A stretch of DNA of 64,000 bases from Polyangia bacterium (lineage in GTDB: Bacteria; Myxococcota_A; Polyangia; Nannocystales; Nannocystaceae), in the NCBI GenBank assembly GCA_030430565.1, contig JAUIKS010000018.1, forward strand, positions 186,001 to 250,000, read 5' to 3'. The position numbers were made by a program, and so were the translations under genes. The notes beneath the pieces are model-generated. The model ran no database searches. It saw only the letters and a program-made list of their open reading frames with translations, and had not been told where the DNA came from. Position 1 is the first letter of the stretch, and the number at the start of each line of letters is the position of its first letter. Shown piece by piece: positions 44,191 to 52,762 of the stretch.

Positions 44191-45846
44191 ATGGACAGGT
44201 TTTCAAAGACGCTCCCCACGCTTCTGCTGCTCTCGCTCGCGATCGGCTGCGGCGACAGCAGCGACGACACCCGCGGCACGGACTTCACGGCCTCCGCGAC
44301 GACGACGACGACGACGACGACGACCGTCGCGGGCACGACCGGCATGACGACGGCGGGCCCGGACGGGACGACGGGGGAGCCGAGCGGTTCTGACTCCGAC
44401 GACACCAGCGTCGTGACCACGACCGCGACGACGGGGCAGCCCGACCCGGTGTGCGGCGACGGGATGGTCTTCGGCGACGAGGAGTGCGACGACGGCGAGG
44501 ACAACGACGACGAGGGCATGTGCAAGTTGGACTGCACGCTCCAGGTCTGCGGCGACGGCTTCGTCGGTCCCGACGAGGAGTGCGACGACGGCAACGACGC
44601 GGACGACGACGGCTGCACCGCCGAGTGTGAGTTGGTCGAGTGCGGCGACGGCGAGGTCGCGGGCGACGAGGAGTGCGACGACGGCAACGACGACAACAGC
44701 GACGACTGCCTCAACGCCTGCGTCAACGCGGTCTGCGGCGACTCGGTGGTGCACGAGGGCGTCGAGACCTGCGACGACGGCAACGACGTAGATGATGACG
44801 AGTGCACCAACGCCTGCACCTCGCCAGGCTGCGGCGACGGGGTGGTGCAGCCGGGGAACGACGAGGAGTGTGACGACGGCAACGACGACAACGCGGACGA
44901 GTGCCTCGACACCTGCATCGCGGCGAGCTGCGGCGACGGCTTCACGCAGGACGGCGTGGAGGAGTGCGACGACGGCAACGACGACAACGCCGACGCTTGC
45001 GTCGAGGGCTGCGTCGCGGCGAGCTGCGGCGACGGCTTCACGCAGGCCGACGTCGAGGAGTGCGACGACGGCAACAACGTCGATAACGACGGCTGCTCGG
45101 CGAGCTGCGAGACCGAGCCGGGCGAGCAGCTGTTTGACTACACGGGTCAGATGCAGCAGTTCGAGGTCCCGCCGGGGGTCACGACGCTGACGATCGAGGC
45201 CTGGGGGGCCCAGGGCGGCACGCCCCTGTTCTCGCAGAACAACTGCGGCGGCAACGGGGACCTCGGCGGGCTCGGCGGGCTCGCCGTCGGCGACGTCAAC
45301 GTCACGCCGGGCGAGGTGCTCTTCGTCTACGTCGGCGGCGCGGGGCAGCCGGGCCAGACCGGCGGGTGGAACGGCGGCGGCGACACCTGTGTACACACCA
45401 ACACCTGCTCCACCGGCGGCGGCGCGTCGGATGTTCGCCGCGACGGACAGACGCTGAACGACCGCATCATCGTCGGCGCGGGCGGTGGCGGTGCCGAGTA
45501 CTCCTGCGGCGGTCTCGGCGGAGGCGGCGGCGGCGGTCTCAGCGGCGCGGACGGCTCGGGCGGCGACAACTCGAACGCGGACGGGCACGGCGGCACGCAG
45601 AACGCGGGCGGTGCGGGCGGGACCGGATCCGCGAACGGGCAGAACGGGACGTTCGGCATCGGCGGCGCGTCCGCGACCACGCTGCACGCGGGCGGCGGCG
45701 GCGGCGGCTGGTACGGCGGCGGCGGCGGCGGCCAGGACGGTCACGCGGGCGGCGGCTCGTCGTACTACGGCGGCATGGACGGCAACACGAGCACGACGCC
45801 CGACGTCCGCCAGGGCAACGGTCAGATTCGCTTCAGCTGGGGCTGA
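44191..45846 (+). CDS. Myxococcales Cys-rich-repeat lipoprotein with ALK-like Gly-rich domain
   Basis: 551 residues. Signal peptide with lipobox (LLLLSLAIGC), Thr-rich linker (T9), then seven Myxococcales-type Cys repeats (DUF4215), each CGDGxxxxxEECDDGNxDNxDxC, from about 88 to 310. Residues 313-551 start FDYTGQMQQFEVPPGVTTLT and IEAWGAQGG and are up to half Gly, like the glycine-rich domain of the ALK/LTK receptors and bacterial relatives. Extracellular adhesion or binding is likely; no enzyme motif. ATG 44191, with weak ribosome binding. Confidence 0.85.
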   Translation: MDRFSKTLPTLLLLSLAIGCGDSSDDTRGTDFTASATTTTTTTTTVAGTTGMTTAGPDGTTGEPSGSDSDDTSVVTTTATTGQPDPVCGDGMVFGDEECDDGEDNDDEGMCKLDCTLQVCGDGFVGPDEECDDGNDADDDGCTAECELVECGDGEVAGDEECDDGNDDNSDDCLNACVNAVCGDSVVHEGVETCDDGNDVDDDECTNACTSPGCGDGVVQPGNDEECDDGNDDNADECLDTCIAASCGDGFTQDGVEECDDGNDDNADACVEGCVAASCGDGFTQADVEECDDGNNVDNDGCSASCETEPGEQLFDYTGQMQQFEVPPGVTTLTIEAWGAQGGTPLFSQNNCGGNGDLGGLGGLAVGDVNVTPGEVLFVYVGGAGQPGQTGGWNGGGDTCVHTNTCSTGGGASDVRRDGQTLNDRIIVGAGGGGAEYSCGGLGGGGGGGLSGADGSGGDNSNADGHGGTQNAGGAGGTGSANGQNGTFGIGGASATTLHAGGGGGGWYGGGGGGQDGHAGGGSSYYGGMDGNTSTTPDVRQGNGQIRFSWG

Positions 45847-46007
45847 TCGTCCCCTCGCGTACAGCACGAGCGGCGGATCGCTCGCGCGCGCGCGCGGTGC
45901 CGTCGCTCGCTGCAGGTCCGTGATCCCGCGCGGGCGCGCGTGGGTCCGCAGGGGCGCGGGCCCCACACCGTCGCTTGACGGTCGCCCGCGTGCCCAGGGT
46001 GTCTAGA

Positions 46008-46038
46008 GAGCGTGTTCGCGGCCTCTCCGCGAACGCTC
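46008..46038 (+). promoter_or_regulatory. Hairpin directly upstream of a start codon
   Basis: GAGCG(T)GTTCGCGG-CCTCT-CCGCGAACGCTC, a 12-13 bp stem with one bulged T and a five-base loop, ending eight bases before ATG 46046. It could be a terminator for the preceding lipoprotein gene (ends 45846) or control access of ribosomes to the next start. Confidence 0.5.
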
Positions 46039-46045
46039 CTGCGAG

Positions 46046-46495
46046 ATGACCGAAAAACACAGCGCGACGAACACCTACACCCTTGAATTCAAATCGGAGC
46101 CGGATGTGCTCTTAGACAGGCTCGAGGAGCTGGCCCGCGATCACAGGTGCGCGCGATCGTACGCGCTCGAGGATATCGCCGGGATGCTCGCCCTGGCCGC
46201 GATGTCCCTCGGGATCGGCGCGCTCATGTTGTTCGCCACGCGGGCCAGGGTCGAGCTTGAGGGGTGCGCGGCCTGGCTGCGCGGCTACTACGTCGGCCAG
46301 AAGGTCGACTACAACCTCGTGTGGGAGTTCAGCCCGGGCGTGCGGATCCATCGCGTGCTGGACCACCTGCGGCTCGCGGAGCTCCAGGTCGACGGTGAGG
46401 GCGCCACGCCGCGCGAGGGCGACCGAGAGTTCGCGCGCGGGGTCAAGGCCGCGCGCTTCGCCGCCCGCGCCATCGCCGAGAACGCGGGCTTCTAG
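46046..46495 (+). CDS. Small protein with one membrane segment, unknown function
   Basis: 149 residues. N-terminal soluble part (NTYTLEFKSEPDVLLDRLEE), one hydrophobic segment (IAGMLALAAMSLGIGALMLF, residues 44-63) and a polar C-terminal half with YYVGQKVDYNLVWEFSPGVR and HLRLAELQVDGEG. No family recognised. ATG at 46046 lies just after a stable hairpin, so translation may be controlled. Single gene. Confidence 0.65.
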   Translation: MTEKHSATNTYTLEFKSEPDVLLDRLEELARDHRCARSYALEDIAGMLALAAMSLGIGALMLFATRARVELEGCAAWLRGYYVGQKVDYNLVWEFSPGVRIHRVLDHLRLAELQVDGEGATPREGDREFARGVKAARFAARAIAENAGF

Positions 46496-46555
46496 GTGAG
46501 ATGGTGCTCGGCGCGAGCCCGACGCGCGGTTTCGACGGTTTTGCGTGATTCGCTA

Positions 46556-46583
46556 TATCGATAGTCTATGTTGATATGACTAT
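46556..46583 (+). promoter_or_regulatory. Palindromes around the start of the PAS-STAS gene
   Basis: TATCGATA (46556-46563) and the inverted repeat ATAGTC-N11-GACTAT (46561-46566 and 46578-46583), which spans the ATG at 46576. AT-rich in a GC-rich region. Could be a repressor site or an RNA hairpin that hides the start. Confidence 0.4.
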
Positions 46584-47508
46584 TGAGGCAGCCTCGGACG
46601 AGCTCGCCGCGCTGCGGCGCGAGCTCGCCGCGCTGCGGCGCGAGCTCGAGGAGAGCCGGGCGCGCGAGGCGGGGCTGCGACGCGAAGTGCACCTCTACCG
46701 CGGGGCGCTCGACGCGGTCCCGGAGAGCTTGAACATCCGCGACCTCGCGCACGCGATCGTCTACGCGAACCCGAAGGCGCTCGAGCTCATGGGCTTGACG
46801 CGCGTGAGCGAGACCGCGGCCGCCGAGCGTAACTGGCGCTACGTGTTCGAGGACGGCCACGCGCCGACCGCTGAGGAGTTCCCCACGAGGCGCGCGCTGA
46901 ACGGCGAGGGCGTCTGCAGCGAGCGGGGGCTGCTGCTCGACGGCAACACCGGCGAGCGGCGCTGGCTTCGGAGCACGGCGGCGCCGATCGCCGGCGAGGC
47001 CGGCGAGCTGCTCGGGGTCGTGAACATGGTCCAGGACATCACGGAGGCGCAGGTCAGCAAGTTCGCGCTGCGCGAGCGCGAGGCCGAGAAGGCGGCGCTG
47101 ATCGAGCGTCTCGAGCTGCTCGTCCGCCAGCTCTCGACGCCGGCGATCGAGCTCCGGCGCGGGGTGCTGGTCGTCCCGGTGATCGGGGCCGTCGATGAGC
47201 GCCGCGGGGTCGAGCTGCTCGAGCGGACGCTCGACGCCGTGACGCGGCGCGCGAGCCGTGCCGTGATCGTCGAGCTGACCGGCGCGCATATCGAGAGCGT
47301 GACGTCGGCGCGGCAGCTCTCCCGGCTCGCGCGCGCGCTCCGGCTGGTCGGCGCGCGCTGCCTGCTCGCCGGCATCAGCCCCGCGCTCGCGCGCTTTCTC
47401 GTCGATTACGAGGTCATGCCCGAGGGCGTCGAGGTGTTCGCGACCCTGGAGCGAGCGCTCGAGCGCGTCGACGCTGCGCTGTCGCGAGCCGCTCCTGGCC
47501 GTCGGTAG
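46576..47508 (+). CDS. PAS-STAS regulator of RsbR type
   Basis: 310 residues. Short coiled coil (LAALRRELAALRRELEESR), a PAS domain at about 45-165 (LYRGALDAVPESLNIRDLAH, WLRSTAAPIAGEAGELLGVV, VVNMVQDITEAQ), and a STAS domain starting QLSTPAIELRRGVLVVPVIG. RsbR-type proteins form the stressosome core; phospho-acceptor Thr usually lies in DLTG..xVDT. Here the loop reads VELTGAHIESVTSARQL, so the usual D is E and VDT is SVT. No RsbS/RsbT is next to it. Cytoplasmic, alone. Confidence 0.85.
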   Translation: MTIEAASDELAALRRELAALRRELEESRAREAGLRREVHLYRGALDAVPESLNIRDLAHAIVYANPKALELMGLTRVSETAAAERNWRYVFEDGHAPTAEEFPTRRALNGEGVCSERGLLLDGNTGERRWLRSTAAPIAGEAGELLGVVNMVQDITEAQVSKFALREREAEKAALIERLELLVRQLSTPAIELRRGVLVVPVIGAVDERRGVELLERTLDAVTRRASRAVIVELTGAHIESVTSARQLSRLARALRLVGARCLLAGISPALARFLVDYEVMPEGVEVFATLERALERVDAALSRAAPGRR

Positions 47509-47554
47509 CGCGCGCAGGCGGGAGTTTGAGGCGTCGCCGAGAATGCGGGCGGCT

Positions 47555-47626
47555 CGCGGTCTCTTGCGCGGTCTCTTGCGCGGTCTCTTGAACGTTCTTT
47601 TGCGCGGTCTCTTGAACGATATCAAG
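47555..47626. repeat. 12-bp tandem repeat upstream of a lipoprotein gene
   Basis: Six 12-bp units in a row: CGCGGTCTCTTG three times, AACGTTCTTTTG, CGCGGTCTCTTG again, then AACGATATCAAG. Exact period, intergenic, ending 49 bases before the next start (47676). Possible repeated regulator sites; not protein coding. Confidence 0.75.
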
Positions 47627-47675
47627 CGGTCGGCGTGGTCGCGTGAAATCGCGCGCCTGGGTAAAATCCGGCGCG

Positions 47676-50150
47676 ATGGCACGTGATGACGCTCCGCTCC
47701 GCAACCACCTCGCGCTCGCGCTGCTGTGCGCGTCGCCGCTGATCGCCTGTGGCGACGACGCCGCGACGACGGAGTCTGACGGGGGCATCACGACCGCGCA
47801 GCCCTCGGGCGGGGCCGCGAGCGCGAACGCGAGCGCGACCGCGAGTGGTGACGCGTCGACGAGCGACGACGCCGGCACGGGCGCGAGCACGGGCGAGACG
47901 ACCGGCCCGCTCGGGCCCTGCGACGCCTGCCCGTCGAACTACCTGTGCAAGTACGAGCAGTGCGTTCCGGACCTCGGCCCCTGCGAGACGAACGACGACT
48001 GCCCCGGCGACAGCTACTGCGATGACGGCGTGTGCGTGCCCTACGGCGCGCCGGACAGCAAGGTCAACGATCCGGACTGCGCCAAGGAGAACCTGCCCGA
48101 CGGCGTCACGCCCGTGGTCCAGTGCGAGTGGCAGGGCCCGCCCGACGACGACCCGACCGCGGCCTACACCCACTCGTACTCGACGCCGATCGTCGCCAAC
48201 CTCAAGCTCAAGGGGCCGAGCACCGCGACGACGCCCTCGATCATCATGACGACGTGGCGCAAGAGCGGGCCCGAGGATCGCTACGGGATGCTGCGCGTGT
48301 TCGACGGGCGGACCTGCGAGGAGCAGCTGCGCGCCGGCGGCGAGGACCTGCCGCTCGAGGAGACCCTGGCCGATCGACCCTGTTACGGAACGCAGTGGGC
48401 GGTCGGTGATCTCGACGGGGACCTCGACGCGAGCGGGCACCCCGAGCTCGTCGGGGTGCACCGCGTCGACATGGACGATCCCGAGGCGCCCGCGGAGCTC
48501 TACGCGTTCCGGATCGACTCGAGCGGCGACGCGCCGAGGCTCGAGCGCATGTGGTACGGGCGCGACTGCAGCACCGAGACCCACGTGCCGCTGGCCTCGG
48601 GCCACGGCAACCACGGCGCGAGCCTGATCGATCTCGACGACGACGGCGTCCCCGAGATCGTGTTTGACCGCATGGTCTTCGACGTCGACGGCTGCTTGCT
48701 CAACGACGAGGTGGACTTCAAGTACACGGGCCGCGGCCTCGGCATGTTCTCGGCGGTGGTCGACGTGGATCTCGACGGCCTGCCCGAGCTCGTGCGGCAC
48801 GATCGCGTCGCGGGCTGGGACCCCGACGCGACGGAGTGGGTCGACAAGAGCTGGTGGGCCCCCGACCCGCCGGAGCCGCGCGCGGGGCACATCGGGGTCG
48901 CCGACGCGGGGCTCTACTCGGCGCTCGACGGCCTCGACCCCGCCCAGCTCCCGGAGGTCGTGATCGTCTCGGCCTCGTCGGCGGAGTCGGGCGACTACGA
49001 CACGGGGTCGATCCGCATGACCACGGTCACCGGCGAGCTGGTGTGGGGGCCGATCCTGCTCTACCAGGGCGACGCCGAGTTCGCCGGTCGGGGCGGGGCG
49101 CCGACGATCAGCGACTTCGACGGCGACGGCCAGGTCGAGTTCGCGGCCGCGGCCGCGTACTACTACGCCGTCTACGACCCGGACTGCGACAGCGAGCTGG
49201 GCGGCGCGAGCCCGCCCGAGCGCCCGGGCGGGACCTGCGAGCGCAGCGAGGAGATGGCCGACATGCCCGACGGCGTGCTGTGGGCCCAGCCCTCGCAGGA
49301 CTTCACGTCCAACACCACCGGCTCGTCGATCTTCGACTTCGACGGCGACGGCACCGGCGAGGTCGTGTACCGCGACGAGTGCTGGCTGCGCGTCTACAAC
49401 GGCGCAACGGGCGAGGTGCTGTTCAGCCGCTCGGCCTACAGCAGCACCGGCCTCGAGTACCCGGTGATCGCGGACGTCGACGGCGACTTCGCGACCGAGA
49501 TCGTGGTCACGCGCGGCTCGGACATCCCGGATGTCGAGTGCCCGCCGGTCGACCCGCTGTTCCCGGGCTCGGGCCCCTTCGAGGCCGACGCGACCGGCTT
49601 CGTCGTGTTTCGTGACCCGGAGGACAGGTGGGCGTCGTCGCGCCCGATCTGGAACCAGCACGTCTACTCGGTGACGCACGTGCGCGACGACGCGCGCGTG
49701 CTCAAGTCCTCGGAGGTCGAGGCCAACTGGCTGGTGGAGGGGCTCAACAACTTCCGCCAGAACACCCAGGGGCCCTTCGGGCTGTTCCCGATCGCCGACC
49801 TCACGGTCGAGCTGGCCGAGCTCGACGCGCTCTGTCCCCCGCAGCCGGGCGAGCACGAGTTCGCGGCCGAGGTCTGCAACCGCGGGACCGCGCCCGCGCC
49901 CCCCGGGATCACCGTGGAGTTCTTGGAGACGGCCGCGCCGGACGAGCCGGCCGAGCAGGGCGCGCTGGTGTGCGGGACCGCGACGACCCAGGAACTCTTG
50001 CCCGACGAGTGTGAGCTCGTGGGTTGCGTCGGCGTCTTGCAGGGCGGCGGGAACCTGTTCGTCAAGGTCGACCCCGAGGGTGAGCTGGCCGACTGCCACC
50101 CGAACAACAACACCGGCCCGGGCGCGCTGACGCTCTGCCCGGAGCCGTAA
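47676..50150 (+). CDS. FG-GAP/VCBS-repeat lipoprotein with Cys-rich head
   Basis: 824 residues. Signal peptide with lipobox (LLCASPLIACGDD), Ser/Thr/Ala linker, a Cys-rich head (CDACPSNYLCKYEQC, CETNDDCPGDSYCDDGVC), then a long beta-propeller-like body with FG-GAP/VCBS-type Ca2+-binding loops such as DLDGDLDASGHPELVGV, DLDDDGVPEIVFDR and FDFDGDGTGEVVY. Last ~110 residues resemble a CARDB-like Ig domain (FLETAAPDEPAEQGALVCGT). Start ATG 47676 gives a good signal peptide. Surface or secreted binding protein. Confidence 0.8.
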   Translation: MARDDAPLRNHLALALLCASPLIACGDDAATTESDGGITTAQPSGGAASANASATASGDASTSDDAGTGASTGETTGPLGPCDACPSNYLCKYEQCVPDLGPCETNDDCPGDSYCDDGVCVPYGAPDSKVNDPDCAKENLPDGVTPVVQCEWQGPPDDDPTAAYTHSYSTPIVANLKLKGPSTATTPSIIMTTWRKSGPEDRYGMLRVFDGRTCEEQLRAGGEDLPLEETLADRPCYGTQWAVGDLDGDLDASGHPELVGVHRVDMDDPEAPAELYAFRIDSSGDAPRLERMWYGRDCSTETHVPLASGHGNHGASLIDLDDDGVPEIVFDRMVFDVDGCLLNDEVDFKYTGRGLGMFSAVVDVDLDGLPELVRHDRVAGWDPDATEWVDKSWWAPDPPEPRAGHIGVADAGLYSALDGLDPAQLPEVVIVSASSAESGDYDTGSIRMTTVTGELVWGPILLYQGDAEFAGRGGAPTISDFDGDGQVEFAAAAAYYYAVYDPDCDSELGGASPPERPGGTCERSEEMADMPDGVLWAQPSQDFTSNTTGSSIFDFDGDGTGEVVYRDECWLRVYNGATGEVLFSRSAYSSTGLEYPVIADVDGDFATEIVVTRGSDIPDVECPPVDPLFPGSGPFEADATGFVVFRDPEDRWASSRPIWNQHVYSVTHVRDDARVLKSSEVEANWLVEGLNNFRQNTQGPFGLFPIADLTVELAELDALCPPQPGEHEFAAEVCNRGTAPAPPGITVEFLETAAPDEPAEQGALVCGTATTQELLPDECELVGCVGVLQGGGNLFVKVDPEGELADCHPNNNTGPGALTLCPEP

Positions 50151-50182
50151 TTTCCCGGCGCCCGGGGTATCCTGCGGTCGGC

Positions 50183-50548
50183 ATGAACCGCTCGAGCGCG
50201 CTCGCGACCGCCTCCCTCGTCCTCGGCATCGGCAGCCTGCTCGCGGTCGCGGGGGGCGTCTCCCAGGCGCGCAGCGCCGGCGACATGATGGCGCTGGGCG
50301 TGTTCGCCATGGGGCTGTTGGTGGGCGCGGCGATCGGCGTGGTCGGCTTGATCCTCGGCGCGCTCGCGCTGCGCGGCGGCGGCCTGCTGCGCGCGCGCGC
50401 GATCGTCGGGATGCTGCTGTCGGCGCTGCCGGTGGTGGTGTTCGCTGGCTTGGTGATCAGCGCGCGTCTGGATCGTCCGCCTGACCTGCCCCTCGCGCCA
50501 CCTTCACAACCTCCGCGTCCACCTCTGGCGCCGCCGCCGGTGGGCTAG
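50183..50548 (+). CDS. Small DUF4190-like membrane protein with Pro-rich tail
   Basis: 121 residues: helices ALATASLVLGIGSLLAVAGG, GVFAMGLLVGAAIGVVGLIL and GMLLSALPVVVFAGLVISAR, then a Pro-rich end (PPSQPPRPPLAPPPVG). Two to three helices and the Gly/Ala pattern resemble DUF4190-type proteins. Its last ~92 bases overlap the end of the HTTM gene on the other strand; both ends are Pro/Ala-rich. ATG 50183 follows a short gap after the FG-GAP gene. Confidence 0.6.
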   Translation: MNRSSALATASLVLGIGSLLAVAGGVSQARSAGDMMALGVFAMGLLVGAAIGVVGLILGALALRGGGLLRARAIVGMLLSALPVVVFAGLVISARLDRPPDLPLAPPSQPPRPPLAPPPVG

Positions 50549-51404
50549 CCGCGGTCGCCTCGTTCGCCGGCGCCCCGAGCTGCGCGTCGATGAAGTCGTG
50601 CACCCAGTCGACCGGCAGGATCATCGGGTAGCACGCGAGCAGCGTCACCGTGAGCGGCCACGCGCCGAAGAACGGCCACGTGAGCAGGTGCAGGAGCACG
50701 CCGAGCGTCACCGCGTACCAGCGCCAGCGCGGGACCCACAGGCAGAGCGCGACGACGACGAGCAGCGTGAGGAGCTGCCACGCGAAGGCGACGGAGAGCG
50801 CGTGGATGAGGCTGGGCGCCATGGCGAGGGTGTCGGAGCTGCCCCAGCGGCCGACCCAGAAGCGCTCGATCGTGAGACCCGAGAGCCACTCGCTGGTGGC
50901 GAGCTCGACCGCGGTCCAGGCGTAGAGGCTCGAGAGACTGGCGATCATCAGCCAGCGCGTCCACAGCGGGCCGCGCTCGGGCGGAGGCGGTCGGCCTCGC
51001 CGCGCGGCGCGTCGGAGCGCGAGCCAGCGATCGACGGAGAGCGAGCGCCCGCAGGGCGAGAGCGCGAGCACGATCAGGGCCTGCAGGAGCTGGGCGTCGC
51101 GCGTGTTGTTGAGCGCGCTGTTCGATGTCCCCCAATACAGGTGAAGCGCTCCCCAGCAGAGCGCGATGACGACGGTCGCGGCGCGCGTCCGGTAGCCGAT
51201 CCAGGCAAACCAAGTAGCGACCATCAGGAGCACCGCGATGGCGCGCCGGAGCACGGGGACGTCGACGAGGGTCGGGTGGTACGCGGACAGGCCGGTGACG
51301 TACCAGAACAGGGTGGCGATGATGAGCAGGCGCGCGACGGCGAAGCCGCGCGTGGAGCCGCGCCCGTCGAACACCGCCCGAGTAGCCCTCGAGAGCGCGT
51401 TCAC
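50457..51404 (-). CDS. HTTM-domain membrane protein (short form)
   Basis: 315 residues. HTTM pattern: GSTRGFAVARLLIIATLFWY at the start, WGALHLYWGTSNSALNNTRD, LLQALIVLALSPCGRSLSVDRW, PLWTRWLMIASLSSLYAWTAV, WVGRWGSSDTLAMAPSLIHA, then LLHLLTWPFFGAWPLTVTLL. Vitamin K carboxylase-like fold, activity unknown. The start is GTG at 51402-51404, overlapping the preceding gene's TGA (GTGA). Its last part (PPAAAPEVDAEVVKVARGAG) overlaps the + strand DUF4190-like gene. Close sequence relative of a pseudogene at 53590-53860. Confidence 0.85.
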   Translation of the reverse strand: MNALSRATRAVFDGRGSTRGFAVARLLIIATLFWYVTGLSAYHPTLVDVPVLRRAIAVLLMVATWFAWIGYRTRAATVVIALCWGALHLYWGTSNSALNNTRDAQLLQALIVLALSPCGRSLSVDRWLALRRAARRGRPPPPERGPLWTRWLMIASLSSLYAWTAVELATSEWLSGLTIERFWVGRWGSSDTLAMAPSLIHALSVAFAWQLLTLLVVVALCLWVPRWRWYAVTLGVLLHLLTWPFFGAWPLTVTLLACYPMILPVDWVHDFIDAQLGAPANEATAASPPAAAPEVDAEVVKVARGAGQADDPDAR

Positions 51405-52762
51405 TCGGGCGTCTTCTCCCTCGCCGAGGCGCGCTGACTGCGGCGGCGCGCGTTGGGGTCTGGCTTTTCGCACAGGTTGCGCGCACCGTCCTCGACCAGC
51501 TCCCACGCGCCGTCCGTCGGGCAGCGGATCACGCCGCGGATGTCGATGTGGGCGCGGCGGTGTCGTCGCTGGAGCTTTTGACACAGCGCGCGGGTGTGCG
51601 ACGGGAGCTTGTGCCGCGTGACGCGTCGCAGCGAGATGCTCTGGTGTTTGCGGGGGTCGTAGGGGAACTGCCGCCAGTGGCGGATTCGCCGGTCCTCGCC
51701 GTCGACGCGTCGGTAGTAGGTGATGTCGCAGGCGGGCACGGAGTCGGTCTTGAGGATGTTGGCCGCCCAGGGCGTGCCGAGGACGTCTCGGGCGAGCTTT
51801 TTGTGGGGGGTCTCGCGCGTCTCGAGCATCCGTCGCGCCGGTCCCTGGGAACACCACGTGAGAAACAGCAGGAAGCCGAGCACGCGGAGCGCGACGACGG
51901 GCGCGCGCGAGGAGGAAGGAAGATCGCGCTCGGGCGGCGCGCGCAGGCCGTCGAAGAAGCGGTGGACCGCGCGTGGCGAGGCGATCGCGGGGTAGCAAGC
52001 GAGGCAGCTGATGGTGAACGGCCAGACGCCCAGAAACGCCCAGATGCCCATGTGCAGCAGCAGCCCGAGGATCGGCATGTACGGCCGCGCGCGCGGGATC
52101 AGCAGACCGATCGCCAGGCCGAGCTCGATCCCCGTGACGGCGTAGGCTGAGACGCTCGCGCCGAGCCGCAAGATCGCCGGGTACCGCCCGAACGCGTCGG
52201 ATGATCCGTAGCCGAAGATCCACAGGCGGTCGAGCCGCTCGCCGGCGAACCACGCTGGATCGAGCTTGTCGACAGCGGCCCAGAAGTACAGGCATGAGAG
52301 CGCGATAGCGAACAGCCATACGCCCCACAGCGGACCCTCCTCGGGGGGCGGGTCGAGCCCGCGGGCGCGGGCGCGGCGAACCTCGAGCCAGCGATCGATC
52401 GAGAACGACTTGCCAGCCGGCGTCAAGGAGAGGGCGATGAGCGCCTGGAACAGCTGGACCCCGCGCGCGAGCTTCCCGTCGCCCTCGATCAGCCCGAAGT
52501 GGAGGTGCACGACTCCGAACAGCACGACCACCAAGGCGATGGTGAAGCGCGTGCGGTAGCCGACGAACGCGAGGAAGGCGGCGAGCACGAGCAGGATCGA
52601 GATGAGCTTCGCTGCGGGCGGGACGACCCAGGCGGCGTGCATCGGCACGAGCACCCGGTACATGACGATGCCGAGGAGCATGAGCCGGGAGATGGCGAGC
52701 CCACGCGTCGAGCCCCGGATCTCGAGCTGCGCGCGCAGCCAGCCAGAGAGTCGACGGATCAT
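51401..52762 (-). CDS. HTTM-domain membrane protein with C-terminal soluble domain
   Basis: 453 residues. HTTM region 1-310: RGSTRGLAISRLMLLGIVMY, RGVQLFQALIALSLTPAGKS, FSIDRWLEVRR, LSCLYFWAAVDKLDPAWF, GLLLHMGIWAFLGVWPFTIS. Then a further helix (VLGFLLFLTWCSQGPARRM) and a soluble tail domain (about 335-440) with CDITYYRRVDGEDRR, HWRQFPYDPRKH and CPTDGAWELVEDGARNLCE. The tail is homologous to the whole of the next gene upstream. The start overlaps that gene's stop (ATGA), and its own stop overlaps the next start (GTGA), so three genes form one unit. Confidence 0.85.
   Translation of the reverse strand: MIRRLSGWLRAQLEIRGSTRGLAISRLMLLGIVMYRVLVPMHAAWVVPPAAKLISILLVLAAFLAFVGYRTRFTIALVVVLFGVVHLHFGLIEGDGKLARGVQLFQALIALSLTPAGKSFSIDRWLEVRRARARGLDPPPEEGPLWGVWLFAIALSCLYFWAAVDKLDPAWFAGERLDRLWIFGYGSSDAFGRYPAILRLGASVSAYAVTGIELGLAIGLLIPRARPYMPILGLLLHMGIWAFLGVWPFTISCLACYPAIASPRAVHRFFDGLRAPPERDLPSSSRAPVVALRVLGFLLFLTWCSQGPARRMLETRETPHKKLARDVLGTPWAANILKTDSVPACDITYYRRVDGEDRRIRHWRQFPYDPRKHQSISLRRVTRHKLPSHTRALCQKLQRRHRRAHIDIRGVIRCPTDGAWELVEDGARNLCEKPDPNARRRSQRASAREKTPE

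Noticed and set aside
51401..52328. Upstream extension of the short HTTM protein to 623 residues
   Set aside because: The extension is an out-of-frame reading of the neighbouring HTTM gene; the GTGA start at 51404 is preferred.
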